A stretch of 64,000 nucleotides of DNA from the NCBI GenBank assembly GCA_039621445.1, contig CP154954.1, positions 10,807,521 through 10,871,520 on the forward strand, given 5' to 3'. Of the stretch, positions 29,901 to 40,261 are shown one piece after another. Source of the DNA: Euglena gracilis (Eukaryota; Euglenida; Euglenophyceae; Euglenales). Within the stretch, counting starts at the first letter, position 1; every line of letters begins with the position of its first letter. The notes below the pieces were generated by a model. That model did no database searches. It was not told the DNA's origin and was given only the letters and a program-made list of their open reading frames with translations. The position numbers and the translations under genes are program-made.

Positions 29901-32340
29901 AAAAAAAAAAAAACTAAAAACAAAAAAAAAAAACAAAAACACAAGAGCCACCAACCAACTATAAGCAAAGACCACAGGAAAGTTTGTCGTCCCACCGGGG
30001 TTGACAACCTTTTCGGGAAGCAACCCGTGGTTCATCCAACCCGGGATGCTGCCACCTGATTGCGCTTGCTGCAGCAGAATGCAGCGGCCAAAATCCCCTC
30101 CCTGATTTCTGTCATCCAATGATGACCATCGTCAGCCTGGGCGGTCCTTAAATAAAAAAATTCCTGTTCCAGCACATCAGCAGGTCCTTAAATAAACAAT
30201 CCTGTCTTTTTATGACCGCCTTGTTGTCGGGCCTTGTCCTCGAGATCGTGTGGGCCTGATACCCCCCCCCCCCCCGGGAAACTGTCATGCCTGAGAACCC
30301 GTCCGGGTCCTTGCCGGAAAACTGTCAGGGTCCCTATTGCAGGCCAACCTGTGAGTAGGAAGTTGTCAGGGAGCCCGGTACTGCCAACCTGCCAGGGTCA
30401 TTTTTTCTTTTACTTTCGCTTGAAATGCCCTCCAGGGGAACTGTCAGGGTCCCGCCCGGGAATCCATCAGGGTCTCTGGTTCCGGCCTACTTGTCATTAT
30501 ATGAAATTTCAGGGTCATTGTCAGGGTCCCGGTGACAGTTTTTCGGGGGGGGGGTAGGAATGTCAAGTTGCAAGTTTCAAGAAACCCAACTCAACATGCA
30601 AATGTCATTGTGTCATAAAAAATAAAATAATAAAATAAGCAAATGAGCTACCTTGTTCAAGGGATCAAAGCTTCGAGAAAAAGAACCACGAGGGTCACCG
30701 AGGCAAACGCACACACCGGTGGCGTTCATTCCGGGGCAATTGCAGACGTGGATTCCCCGCTGAGCAGCATGGGCGACGTCGACGTTGTCCACTCCCGCCC
30801 CTGTGGCCACCCCGCACCAAATCATATCTCAAAACAAGGAAGCCATGTGTGGATTTTGGAAAAACATCACCAAGAAAGGCAATTGAACTTCACCAAAAAT
30901 ACCATTCAGTTCAAAAATGCAAAACGCACCCGCAATAACCTTCAAGAGGCACCGCACCAGCTATACAATGCACAATTGGACACAGCAGCACACACACACA
31001 CACACACCAGGCGGGGTGTCTTGTTCCATATGTGGTGTCTCTCCATAGCAGGCACACCTTCCCGGGGGGGTTAGACCAGGCCACTTTTTAAGACGCCGGG
31101 GGGGGGGGGAGGGGGTCCCCTGGCGCGGGATTGGATTCCCCCCCTAGGGGGGGGGGAATCCAAAAAATCGGGCCGTGTGAGGGCATTCCCCAAACCCCCC
31201 GGGACCTTCCCCCGGGGGGGGGGGGGGTCCAGACCCGGACCTACCCCCCCCCCCCAGGGGGTCTTCTGACTTGAAAAGAAGTTTGGGTTGGACCCTGGTG
31301 CCTGCCGACCAAGCCAAATTTCCCTTGAAAATAGCCATTTTTCAGCCACAGCGCCTTCGGCTCTGGGGTGTGCTGTGGCACCACCCACCCCAAAACCCAA
31401 CCTCCGGGGAAGTCAAAAAATGACCGACCCTTCTGCCTGCCCATAGCACCCACCCCCCAGAGGTGCGCACTTCCGCTTAAAGAAGCCTGACAACCACCCC
31501 CACCCACCCACCCACCCACCCACCCACACACACAGAGGCACATAACACACACACATAGCACACCCACACCTACTCACGTTCCCACCCACACACCCACACA
31601 CCAGCCCGCAGAATGAGCTGCAATGATGGGCAGGCGTCCATCATGGCTGCAGTGACCTTTGTGGACCTTACGACCTGCCACAAGGCGGGAAAAAGAGTCA
31701 AGGAACAACTTCTGAGTCTCAATCAGAGGTTTTTTCAGCACCCGGGGGAGGGAGGGTCCGGACACACGTACCCACCCTCTGGGGGGGGAGATCCACTTTT
31801 GGGAGTCAATTTTGGGTCCAAATTTTTTTTTGGTGCTTCATGCGGAAAATAGAAGAAAACCTCGCCTCTGGCGGGGTACCCACACAGCCCGACACCCCTG
31901 CCCGGAGGGGGGGGGGGCTCGGCCCACCCCCCAGGTCACGAACTAAAAAAATATCTGGTCTCAGTGCCTCACCTTGACACAATGGAATCGGATTGCCTGA
32001 AAAATTCAACCACGTTGCACACGGATGTGACCATTGTTGCTGTCAGTCTCGTTGCATCCTCTGGGCGACACCACGCAGGTCGTCCACCCACTGAGTGTGA
32101 GGTTTCGAGGCAAAAAACAAAAACGTGCCTGATTTACGGGCCTGTTGTATGAAAATGGCAACTGTGGCCGGGGGCACACCAGGACGGCCGGCTGGTGCGT
32201 CGCCAGCGCGGCCCGGAGCTCCGCGCCGCCTCCCGCGAGCCCCACCGCGGCGCACCGCACGTCCCGCAGCGCGGCGAGCCCGCAGGGGGCGAGTGGGTCC
32301 GCCAGCAACACCGTGGGCCGGGCCGGGGGTGGCCCGGTGC
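21224..32340 (-). CDS. PGDH: Gene span: D-3-phosphoglycerate dehydrogenase-type NAD-dependent 2-hydroxyacid dehydrogenase, eleven exons, two of them on the opposite strand
   Basis: The assembled product is about 340 residues and covers the two Rossmann-like lobes of the SerA/PHGDH family, which oxidises 3-phosphoglycerate to 3-phosphohydroxypyruvate with NAD, the first step of serine synthesis. Order of evidence: [57 protein letters not shown]; an LDP acidic end of beta-2; [22 protein letters not shown] (catalytic Arg); LDVFQGEP (catalytic Glu); [11 protein letters not shown] (catalytic His); [12 protein letters not shown]. There is no ACT regulatory domain, so this is the short form. Every junction keeps phase. 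Nine exons are minus strand; exons 6 and 7 read on the plus strand although their positions in the series are correct. A true 5' exon (start, possible targeting signal) is still missing upstream of 32340. Confidence 0.85.
22085..22260. repeat. CA microsatellite within a PGDH intron
   Basis: Imperfect (CA)n with CGCG interruptions. On the coding strand this is GT-rich DNA a short way downstream of the exon 10 donor. ORFs over it (Cys/Val or Thr/His-rich) are artefacts. Confidence 0.9.
22332..22451 (-). CDS. PGDH: PGDH exon 10 with catalytic Glu and His
   Basis: Acceptor GGCGCAG at 22452, phase 1; donor G|GTGTGTGG. Encodes [11 protein letters not shown], a linker, then [18 protein letters not shown]. 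The Glu of GEP and the first His of HHIGAAT are the family's catalytic pair. Confidence 0.9.
22586..22790. repeat. Direct repeats of ACCTGCAACCTGTGACC
   Basis: About four diverged copies, each followed by a G-tract and GGTCGTA or GGTCATAACACC. Lies in the intron between exons 9 and 10. Confidence 0.8.
23055..23235. repeat. CA/CACC-rich microsatellite
   Basis: Imperfect CA and CCCACA units in the same intron. Confidence 0.9.
23656..23804 (-). CDS. PGDH: PGDH exon 9 with catalytic Arg
   Basis: Encodes [20 protein letters not shown] and then [19 protein letters not shown]. The Arg of NTTRG is the substrate-binding catalytic Arg. Donor G|GTCTCC in phase 1 fits exon 10. The 5' side has no AG acceptor in phase; instead GGCCGGGCTG (minus strand, 23815-23806) pairs with CAGCCGGCC at the end of exon 8. 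Confidence 0.9.
23805..25247. other. Nonconventional intron 8 of PGDH
   Basis: On the coding strand it begins CGCAGCCGGCC and ends GGCCGGGCTG: the ends are complementary with one bulge and show the CAG...CTG pattern described for euglenid nonconventional introns. It holds a (CA)n block at 23916-23943 and G/C tracts at 24000-24450. Confidence 0.7.
25248..25327 (-). CDS. PGDH: PGDH exon 8
   Basis: Acceptor GACAACAG at 25328, phase 0. Encodes [19 protein letters not shown] and AHVVTLHV, the family's strand before the substrate/NAD loop. Ends in CTGCACGT without a donor that keeps phase. Confidence 0.85.
25794..25858 (+). CDS. PGDH: PGDH exon 7, encoded on the opposite (+) strand
   Basis: Plus-strand AG at 25792-25793 and GT at 25859-25860. 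In the frame set by exon 6 it reads (Y)[16 protein letters not shown] and RKAED, matching the YDPxxSAE segment that follows the second beta strand; the Asp there binds the NAD ribose. Phase 1 in and phase 0 out match exons 6 and 8. On the plus strand this exon lies before exon 6, so plus-strand order is reversed too. The minus-strand frames of the same DNA give nothing family-like. Confidence 0.65.
26240..26350. repeat. CACCGACGTCTT minisatellite
   Basis: About seven diverged units of roughly 14-18 bp (TTCTCACCGACGTC core). Confidence 0.9.
26905..27026. repeat. CA/CGCA microsatellite
   Basis: (CA)n with CGCA variants and a CGCGCGCG segment near 27000. Confidence 0.95.
27433..27735 (+). pseudogene. 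Non-LTR retroelement 3' zinc-binding-like domain fragment
   Basis: A 100-codon plus-strand frame contains [17 protein letters not shown] followed by [18 protein letters not shown]. This resembles the C-x-x-C/LD-x-x-G-x-H-x3-C...RH...D-x-L-x-x-L-A-x-x-A-G segment at the end of many protist and algal reverse transcriptase ORFs. No reverse transcriptase core is next to it. Confidence 0.5.
28047..28124 (+). CDS. PGDH: PGDH exon 6 (NAD-binding fingerprint), encoded on the opposite (+) strand
   Basis: Plus-strand acceptor GCGCACGCAG (28046) and donor T|GTGACG (28125). Read in the phase left by exon 5 it gives [20 protein letters not shown] then LGGRVF, a textbook G-x-G-x-x-A/G Rossmann fingerprint with the [10 protein letters not shown] lead-in of this family. 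The minus strand of the same DNA has no such motif, and no other copy of the fingerprint was found on either strand between 25.3 and 29.2 kb. The alternative that this is a pyrroline-5-carboxylate reductase exon is weaker, because the GRTLGVIG lead-in completes exon 5 exactly. Confidence 0.85.
29161..29243 (-). CDS. PGDH: PGDH exon 5
   Basis: Encodes [20 protein letters not shown] and SAALGLAG, the R-x-G-x-W segment before the NAD fingerprint. Donor GCAG|GTGTGC, phase 1. The 5' side is nonconventional: CCGCCGGA (29236-29243) is also present at the end of exon 4 in the same phase, and the adjacent bases AACCCTG mirror CAGGGTT at the other intron end. Confidence 0.85.
29244..29832 (-). other. 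Nonconventional intron 4 of PGDH: 7-bp TIRs plus 8-bp direct repeat
   Basis: Coding-strand start CAGGGTT (29832-29826) and end AACCCTG (29250-29244) are exact reverse complements. The 8-bp CCGCCGGA lies immediately outside on both sides (29833-29840 and 29236-29243). Neither edge has GT or AG. Removing the intron with one repeat gives ALDRRIVENV in frame. Confidence 0.8.
29833..29880 (-). CDS. PGDH: PGDH exon 4
   Basis: Acceptor GTCATTTCCAG at 29881, phase 1. Encodes [16 protein letters not shown], the VAE-x-A/T helix that always follows the CNxPGxN loop. Confidence 0.85.
30717..30800 (-). CDS. PGDH: PGDH exon 3
   Basis: Acceptor TGGCCACAG at 30801; donor G|GTGTGTGC; phase 1 on both sides. 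Encodes [20 protein letters not shown] then CPGMNAT, the family's GVDNVD and CN-x-PG motifs. Confidence 0.9.
31071..31430. repeat. Dispersed G/C-tract repeat family copy
   Basis: Facing G- and C-tracts with GTGCCTGCC and 'TTGAAAATAGCCATTTTT' followed by GCGCCTTCGGC. The same order of words recurs at 47440-47600 and 53330-53570, so this is one dispersed family. Confidence 0.6.
31493..31600. repeat. CA/CCCA microsatellite abutting a splice donor
   Basis: CCCA and CA units end exactly at the exon 2 boundary. On the coding strand the intron begins GTGTGTGGGTGTGTGGGTGG, so the donor is the first unit of the microsatellite. Confidence 0.85.
31602..31674 (-). CDS. PGDH: PGDH exon 2
   Basis: Acceptor TTGTGGCAG at 31675, phase 0; donor G|GTGTGTGG, phase 1. 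Encodes [20 protein letters not shown] then ILRAG, joining exon 3 as [10 protein letters not shown]. Confidence 0.9.
32180..32340 (-). CDS. PGDH: PGDH exon 1 as found (N-terminal lobe)
   Basis: Acceptor CCCGCTGCAG at 32341, phase 1, so an upstream exon is implied. Donor CTG|GTGTGC, phase 0. Encodes [20 protein letters not shown] and an Ala-rich continuation to THQPAVL, matching the first strand and helix of SerA-type enzymes. Very GC-rich compared with its surroundings. Confidence 0.85.
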
Positions 32341-32468
32341 CTGCAGCGGGAAGACACCTGAACCCCCATCCATTGGAAGGAGTTTGGGCGGCTGGCTAAC
32401 CCCCCATGAGGGTCCCCCGGCTGGAACTGGGCCCCACCAGGGGTCAAAGGTGCCAAAAAAAAAAAACT

Positions 32469-32471
32469 GCC

Positions 32472-32526
<55 letters not shown>
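32469..32526. repeat. (AAT)n microsatellite
   Basis: Uninterrupted AAT units, ending in AATGAT. Confidence 0.98.
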
Positions 32527-32527
<1 letters not shown>

Positions 32528-33287
32528 TATTCTGCCCCAAATCTGCCCTGGCCAGCCCTTTTCCGACCCATTTTTGACCCATTTTAGTACCCCTGGAAGT
32601 GAAAAATGTGTAACCATCCAGCCGTCCTCCGCGCGGCTCGAAATAAATAAAACTCGTTGGGGGGTCCTGGCTGGAAAAAGGCTGCTGCTTGCCCCCCCCC
32701 CGGTCAAAATTCTCTTAAGCTGAACGCCCTGAACATGACTTAGTACAAGGCTAGGTAACGACTTCCCAAGGTGATGGTGACAACCCCACAAATTTCTACC
32801 CAAATAAATCAAACAAATTTTTTTGACGACAAAAACAGATTAAATTTTTTATGTATATGTTGTGAATTTAGTTGTGTGTGCCAAATTTCTGCGAAAATGA
32901 CAAAAAATCTGTCAAATTTGTGAAAATTGTGTGCCCAATGTTTTCTCGACACGACAAGCAGGCACAGTCCTAGCTGACCACATCCCAAATGAGAAATCAG
33001 CCAGCATCGCCTGGGTCGTGGAATAATTTAGTGTGGGGTGTGTGCACTTTTTCCAGCCCAAACCCACTTTCTTGGAAAAGACTCACCCACCCAGCCAGCC
33101 AGCAGTCCATCCAAAATTGACCGAAAACTCTTGAACAACATTTTCAAGGGATTTCAGCCTTTTGGCCCAGCCAGACTGGACCTTGGCGCAGCCCCCTCCC
33201 CCAGGGGGTCCAGCAGCCCCAACAAACTCTTGAAACCCCCCGGATCACAAGGTGTTAAATGAATCTATCAAGTTTATGGCCTGAGTG

Positions 33288-33427
33288 ATGATATGGAGAT
33301 ATCCGGAATTCATTTACTCGTCATCTATGCACACACCTACACCCACCGCACACTGCAATGATATGGAGATATCCGGAATTCATTTACTCGTCATCCATGC
33401 ACACACCTACACCCACTGCACACTGCA
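33288..33427. repeat. 70-bp tandem duplication
   Basis: ATGATATGGAGATATCCGG begins both copies (33288 and 33358). The copies differ at only a few bases, so the duplication is recent. Confidence 0.95.
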
Positions 33428-33738
33428 TAAAACTCTGAAATATATTTTAAAAATATAAATTATTCTGAAACTATTGGTGCTCAGGGTGCAATGCAAATGT
33501 CAATCATTTCAGAAAAGCGCATTGCAACACAAGCACACCTGCCAATGCAGCCAGTGGCCAACTTGTGCAAGCCTCGGTGGGTGGTGTGTGGTACCATACA
33601 TGAGCTGGCGCCTGCTGTGGACGGGATTAAATATAAAAACAAATATCACAACAATTTTATGGCAATGAGAACATTAAAAGACAATAACGACTGAGACGAG
33701 TCAAAAAACCCAAGCAGGAATGCCGTTGTGAGTGAATT

Positions 33739-36700
33739 CACATGTATCTTAGGCGGCCGAATTCGCACTTAAGGGGTTTCCCTTTAGAATTTGCGCATTT
33801 GCGCAAATGCGTAAATTTTACGAAATTCCTGGACCCTGTACCCTGACACACGGAACACAATTTATGAACCATTACAACCCTCTATTGGAGGGGATTAACT
33901 CCCAGTGGTTTGGTGTAAATGCTGCTCACCAAGTGATGTGAATAGGGCGGAGGGTGAGATTGGTGCTCAGGAATGTCAAACAGAGCGCACACCAACACGC
34001 ACATCACGTTTTAAAACCTTGTAGGGTCATGGTCCTCATAGGTGTCTTTTAACATAGAAAGTAAAATACATGCTGGTGGGCGCATTTGCGCAAATAAACA
34101 TAAACATGTTGGTGTGCGCATTTGCGCAAATGCGCACACCACCAATTTAGTTTATTTGCGCATTTGCGCATTTGCGCCCACCAACACGTCATTTTATCAT
34201 CATCGGTTTACGTTTTATTTGCGCAAATGCGCCCACAAACACAATTGTTTTTATTTGCGCAAATGCGCCAATAAACACACATCAGTTGCGTGATGGCTGG
34301 CTGGCTGACGTAGTCTGTGTTGTGTGATGTAATGAGGCTCCGTGTGTTCATCGGCGGCGGCATTATCACAATCAGTTCAGCCAGCATTTCAGCATCATTT
34401 TCAAGTGTCGTAACAAGGGGTGTGTGCCTCTCTTCATTTGCATCCGCATTTGCACAAATAAACACAATTACGTTTGTGCGCGCATTTGCGCAAATGCGCA
34501 AATAAACATTTAATAAACCGCTTCAAAATGATGTGTTTCAGCGAGCCTTAACACACACAAACAAAGTTGTGCTTATTTGGGCAAATGCGCAAATAAACAA
34601 ACATCAGCTGTGTGGTGCCATCTCCTCCTCCGTGACGGCTGGCGAATGCATTTCCTCACGCCAACCATTGATTTGCACCACGATTACGTGGTGATGAAAT
34701 TTGTGGTGAGAGGCAGTGTGTAATGCTCACTGGAACATGGCATGTGACTGGCCAAAATTTGGCTGTCTTGTGTGTGCACATTTGCACTGCTGTTACCCGG
34801 CCCGAACGGCCTGTTGTTTTGGCGGCATCCGTTTGGCAGTTAAACGTCATGAATTGATGGCGTGCAAACCACCTGTGACTGTTGGACACCTTTTCTGCAA
34901 CAGTGCTGCGTTTCAAGAAGACAAAATTTGGCACCTGAAATACCCGGGATGCATCGGGCCGGAGTCCCTTTTCTTGATTTCTCCACCATTTTTCCCTTTG
35001 AAAAACGTAAAACACACCAGATTTTGTGCATAATTTGGGGGGGGAGTGAATCCCACCGCTTTGATGCCACCAGTCCAGTGGTAAAGGTTCAACAATTCCT
35101 TGCACCCAAAGTAACGGGTGTTTGAGGGCTACCTTTTTCTCCGGCTGTTGGTTGTCATGAACTAGCTCCACGTCGTCCCCCCAGTCTCACACCCCGGTTG
35201 CGAGATATAACGTGGCCGCTAAAGCTGGGTGTTGTTGCACCGGGGAGGTTTGGTGGGTGCTGAAGCACCAGCACCTGATGTGGCTGCAACAGCGGAGCCG
35301 AGGCCGCAGGCCAGTGGCAGAGCCCTTGGGACCTAAAAATTGGTGCCGGTGGACGTGTACCGTTACTGGGTGGCCTGGGTGGCTGCGCACCCACCTTCAG
35401 GACATCCTTTGCCTCAACCTTTCCTGGGACCTGTCAATGGCCCAAAAACGGCACCATAACACAATGTGCCGGAGGAGACGGTGTGGTCATTTGCTTTCCA
35501 ATTCAGAAGCCACTAAGGGTAGCAGAAGGAGGACCAAATGAGTCGCTTTTTACTCCTCCATTGGTTTGTGCGAGTTACAATGAAAAAAGGGGAAAAGGAA
35601 AATGCAAAACATGGATTGGGAGGACGTTGAAATTTTTTGTGGCGAATGCATCCATGATTGGGTGATTGTGGGGAGGCCTGTTGAGAGGAAACAGGGGGCC
35701 TGGGCGTGCACAAATAAGTGTGCAAGAATGGGGAAGTTAAGAAGAATCAGAAAAGAGATTCTGGAGGGGAGTTTGGAAAAAAAGGCGTAAAACACAAAAT
35801 GTGCATAATTTGGGGGGTAGGTAAGTGAATTGTAAGGTGGGCAGTAAAAAGGAGGAGGGAGATTGGAGATGAGTGTCGGAAGGGGGTGTTGCACCGGGTG
35901 TGTGGGGATTTGGGGGTGGAAGCACCAGCACCTGATGTGGGCAACAGCGAGGGAGAGCCAGTGGCAGAGCCCTTGGGACCTAAAAAATTGGGGGAGGAGA
36001 GGAATTTGCCGTTACCTTTGACCCTTTGCCTCAACCTTTCCTCTGTTGGCCCAAAAACGGCAATAATGTGCTCATTTGATTTCCTTTTGTTAATTACAGC
36101 CACTTTTTAGCACCCCCTCTTTTTTTTTTTTTTTTTTTTTTTTCTTTTCATTTGCGCATTTTGCGCTAAACATACTTTTTTTTCATGCGCGCTAAGCTGC
36201 TGCTTTTTGTCTTTTTTTCCGTCGCACTCTTCTTTTTTTTTTTTTCGATTTGCAAAACATTTTTTCTTCAATTTTTTTTATCTTTTTTTTCTCTTTTCCA
36301 TTTGCTCGACAGTGTGACAAACTTTATGATCTCTTTTTATGCGTTTACTTTTATTTTTATTTTCCTTCTCTTCTCTTTGTTTCTTTTTTTTTTGCGCTTC
36401 ATACCGCTCCATCTTGTTTCTTCTTTTTTTTTTTGTTCTCTTGTCCCTCAAGCTTGTATTCTTTCACATTTTTTTTCGCTACCTTCCACCGCTTGGTCCA
36501 ACACGTCTTTTTTACAGTCATCAGCAAGGTTCTTAAAGGCACAGTTCCTTTGCTTTTTTTTTTCTTTTTCTTCCCCCCCGTTCGGTCCAGCCCCCCCTCC
36601 AAAGTCCCCTCACCGCCAACGTCATCCCCTTCTCGCCCGCAAAAAATTCCCGCAAGTGACCCACCATTACCCGCTAGTGCTGAACTGCCCATAGCCCAAA

Positions 36701-37904
36701 CAGGAGGGTACCTGTGTCCCTGTGTCAACTTGTCTCAATTCTGAACATCTAATGCGCGCATCTCGTTGTTCATTTGCGCAAATGCGCAAATAAACATAGT
36801 AAACTTGTGCAGTTAATTCATGCAGTTTATTGCGCATTTGTGCCCACAAACAATGTGATGCGCGCAAATGCGCAAATAAGCCACATCTGCTGCTGGTGTT
36901 TGTCAGTTGTGTTTCCGTCGCACCGTTCTTCTTTGTGTTTATTTGCGCATTTGCGCAAATAAACAAAGAACATGTTTATTTGCGCGCGCATAAACATAAT
37001 TTATGTTTATCTGCGCATTTGCGCCCATGAGCTTGCGCCGTCGACAAACAGTGTGACAAACCCACCAACTGGATGGCCCGTTGGTCTGCGCACTCACAGC
37101 TCCTTTATCACACCGTTTATCAATGGCGTCAGTTCATGGGTGCTAAAGCCCAATCCTTGAAAGACATGTTTATTGTTTATTTGCGCAATTGCGCAAATAA
37201 ACATAAACATGTTGGTGCGCGCATTTGCGCAAATAAACACAATTTTGTCCTTCCAGTGTTGGGCTTCTTCTGCTTTGTTATTTGCCACAAAACTGGTTGT
37301 GCGGATCCCGGGTGTAAGCCGGGTGGGAGACACCCATCCCCCTCAGTCCCTGCGGACCCTATTTCTTCCCCCCTGCACTTCCCTTGCCAAACACCCCACA
37401 CTTACCTTCCTCTCACTGCGTTCCTCCTTCCCGCTTGGTCACACCACACTCACACCCCCCCGGCACCTCCTCCCCGCGCTTTAACAAACAGCCCAAAAAC
37501 ACCACAGCAAGGCGTCGCAAGCAAAGCAGTCCGGCAAACACTCAGGACGCACACCGCCGGCAGCTCGGGCACACCCGGGGACACAGCCGAAAGAAGCAAC
37601 AAGGGCAGTAAAGGTCCCATTCCTTTGCCGCTTTTTTGCGTTTTTTTCAGTGTGGGCCGGCAAGGTCCCCGGGGGTTTCGACGTACAAAGTCCATTTTGG
37701 TACACCCCAAAAACACCATTTTTTGCCAAAGTCCCGGGGGTCATACCGCCAAAATCAGAATTTCGCTCATTTTTTTGCGCTCTCTTGTCAACGTGACCTT
37801 CACAGCCGAAACAAAGAAGAATCAAAAAATTCGGAAATTTGCGCAAGTGCGCAAATAAAAATAAAAATCTTAAGTGCGAATTGGGCCGCCTAAGTATATG
37901 TGGG
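33739..37904. mobile_element. 4.1-kb TIR element with GCGCAAAT subterminal repeats
   Basis: 24-bp termini at 33750-33773 and 37869-37892 are inverted repeats with one mismatch (outermost TAGGCGGCC, innermost GCACTTAAG), and the next 10 bp outward are also similar. Both arms (33795-34600 and 36740-37860) are packed with TTTGCGCATTTGCGCAAAT and GCGCAAATAAACA copies in both orientations, the arrangement expected of subterminal transposase-binding sites. The middle contains a duplicated segment (35226-35347 against 35882-35990) and a T-rich tract. No transposase was recognised; the ORFs through the repeats (for example 37073-37858) look spurious. Confidence 0.75.
36115..36600. repeat. Pyrimidine-rich (T-rich) tract
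   Basis: Successive T-runs with C interruptions inside the 4.1-kb element. The Phe-rich ORFs here are composition artefacts. Confidence 0.8.
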
Positions 37905-38283
37905 TGCATATTTGCAAAAACGCGATCCACACAAGAACTATTGAAGCATACAAAGCGCTGCAATTCACACAAAGAAATATGGACAACTGATTGAAATATT
38001 GTATGTTGAACGAACATTAAAAACAGAACATAGCCAAAAATAATTTTGATTAACACGGAAACAGTATTTTGTTGAAGGCTTTTACCCTGTTGTGTGATCC
38101 CAATGGGATGAAATGAAACATGGTTGCTGTGTCTGACATCTATTATGTACTACTACATCTATTGCACAAGGTGTGCATGCATGTGTCAGGCTGAGAAATC
38201 AACTTGCAACTGTGACTATTTTCCACAAATGCTTCGTTGGTGATGATAAACTCTAGATGTGGACTTCGGCTGCCCAAATAACA

Positions 38284-38475
38284 TCCGCTTCAGTAGCCGC
38301 ATCTCACATTTGCTCCAGTAGCCGCATCTCACATTTGCTCCAGTAGCCGCATTCACTCCAGTAGCTGTATCCACCGCATCCAGTAGCCGCATACCGCATC
38401 CACTACAGTAGCCGAATACACCGCAACCAGTAGCCACATCCGCTCTAGTTGCCGAATCCGCCGCATCCACTACCA
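38284..38475. repeat. CCAGTAGCCGCAT minisatellite
   Basis: Diverged units of about 18-30 bp sharing CAGTAGCCGCAT or variants. Confidence 0.85.
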
Positions 38476-40018
38476 GCACTCTGCATCCACTCTTTTATCC
38501 GTATCCCCACATCTGCACATCCGAATCTCAAAGCCAAATCTCACACCATTTTGTGTCAAAAATCGTCAAAACGGACCAAAAATAAACAAAAAAAGCCGAA
38601 AATGCCTTAAAATGGCCAAAAAAAAGCCAAAAACAGACCAAAACAGGAGAAAATGGCCTAAAATGACCAAAAGGTGGGCAGAGAACGGTCAGAAAATGGG
38701 CGAGAAAAGGTCAACATGCCATCGCCCTGCATCGCCCTGCATTGGATCCCCACCTTTGGCCTCCAAAATTCCCGCATCGCCCTGCATCGTCGACGGTGCT
38801 TGCCCTCCGAGTGTATTGAATGAATTGAGTGAAGAAGCCCCAGCTTCATTCCGGGCAATTGCTTCCCCATAAACGATGCCAAGAGCAAGAGGGGGTGAAC
38901 TTGCCTGATAGCTGGCTGCCGGCACAAATGTTTTGAGCGTATTCTTCCAAAATTTGCCTAAAACAGGATATTGCCTAGGGACCCGGGGGGGTCCACTGGG
39001 TTGCCATTTTGCTAGACACTGGAAAAAAGGGACTAGCTAGGGTTCAGGGGGTTATCTCCACTGGAATAAAAAGTCCTCTGGCACTGAATCCGAGGTGGAA
39101 GAGATTTTTTAATGTGTTTTTTTTCTGGCTTATTTTGTTCAAAAAAAACCCAAAATGCCCAAAAATGGCCATTTTTGGCCATTTTTGGGAGTTAAATTTT
39201 TTTGGTGTTTTGCGCCGGTCATTGGAAAGATATTTCCACTAGCCAACTCAACTAGCAGACCCCCGGGGGTCCACTAAGATGTCCACCAGCCAAATTTGGA
39301 CGAGCTGCGGTCCAGCCCCCCCCCCTCAGCGAACCCGTAAGCACAGGCTGGCCTCAAACACACACCTGACAGTGCATGCGTAACGCAATATGGGCAGCCG
39401 CAGCCCAGACAGTGCAAGCAGCTGCTGCAACAGCAAGGATGCTCTGCGGGAGAGGAAGATTAATCAGACCAACCCATGAGGATATGCTGCGCTCTGCATT
39501 CATATACCAAACCTACACGGACACAATATCTCTTAAACAGCAACTTCAATATACAGCGATCTGTATATTGAAAATTATACACATTGCATACGTATTATAT
39601 ATTGCATATTATTTCTGAGTTAAAAAGAGGCCTGGAGGGTACACCGGGGATATGCCAACCTGAGGCAGCCGGGAGAACCACGCACTGGAGCATTGGGCCT
39701 GGCCGTCAGCGATGGAGCGCGGCACTGCAGGGGGAAATGCATGGCGAATGTGGTGGTGCTGGTGGCACGGAATGGGGCACCAGCGATGCAAACCGCCTCA
39801 TCTCTCTGGAAAGCAACAGGAAGCAAACCCTCTGCACCAGGAGCTTTGTTGCACTCCTGCCAAAATTAGAGCTTCCCCCTAAAACCATCCCCCTTCCCTG
39901 CCGTTTTTAATTTAGCAAAACCGCCCCAAAAAGCAGACCCTCCCCAAAAGCTCCCCCCCATCCCAAAATGTTAAACTGACCCAAAATGGTTTTTTTTGAC
40001 TTTTTTCTTTTGATTTTT

Positions 40019-40076
40019 GCCCCCCCCTATGTCCAACGACCGTGGGGGGGGGGGTCGTTGGACACAGGGGTGTGAC
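40019..40076. repeat. GTCCAACGACC hairpin family, copy 1
   Basis: TATGTCCAACGACC, a G-tract, then GGTCGTTGGACACAGGGG form a near-perfect hairpin. Related copies lie at 51204-51280, 52997-53115, 58592-58702 and 59212-59266. Confidence 0.8.
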
Positions 40077-40261
40077 CAAAAAGGTGTCACACGCCCGCTG
40101 ACTGGCTGCAATCCGCCACTGTCCCCAAAAATGGCGAAACTCCAAGTTGGCCAACTCGAGTTGGCTTGTATTCTTCAAAATTATAGCAAAATTTTGAGCC
40201 GAGAACCCCCGAAAAACCGTTCAAGGATTGTGTGTTTGACTTTTTCAAAAATATGGGTTCA

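Larger units (their letters stand above)
37905..40260. other. No recognised gene
   Basis: Contains the minisatellite at 38284-38475, A-rich DNA (38560-38700) and a GC-richer block at 39640-39850 with open frames on both strands that I could not match. A minus-strand Met at about 39738 followed by a Ser/Arg/Pro-rich frame and CAG|GTTGGC could be a 5' exon, but its phase does not fit PGDH exon 1. Confidence 0.35.

Noticed and set aside
37073-37858. 261-codon ORF in the 4.1-kb element
   Set aside because: Low-complexity Pro/Thr/Ser content, runs through subterminal repeats, no transposase motif.
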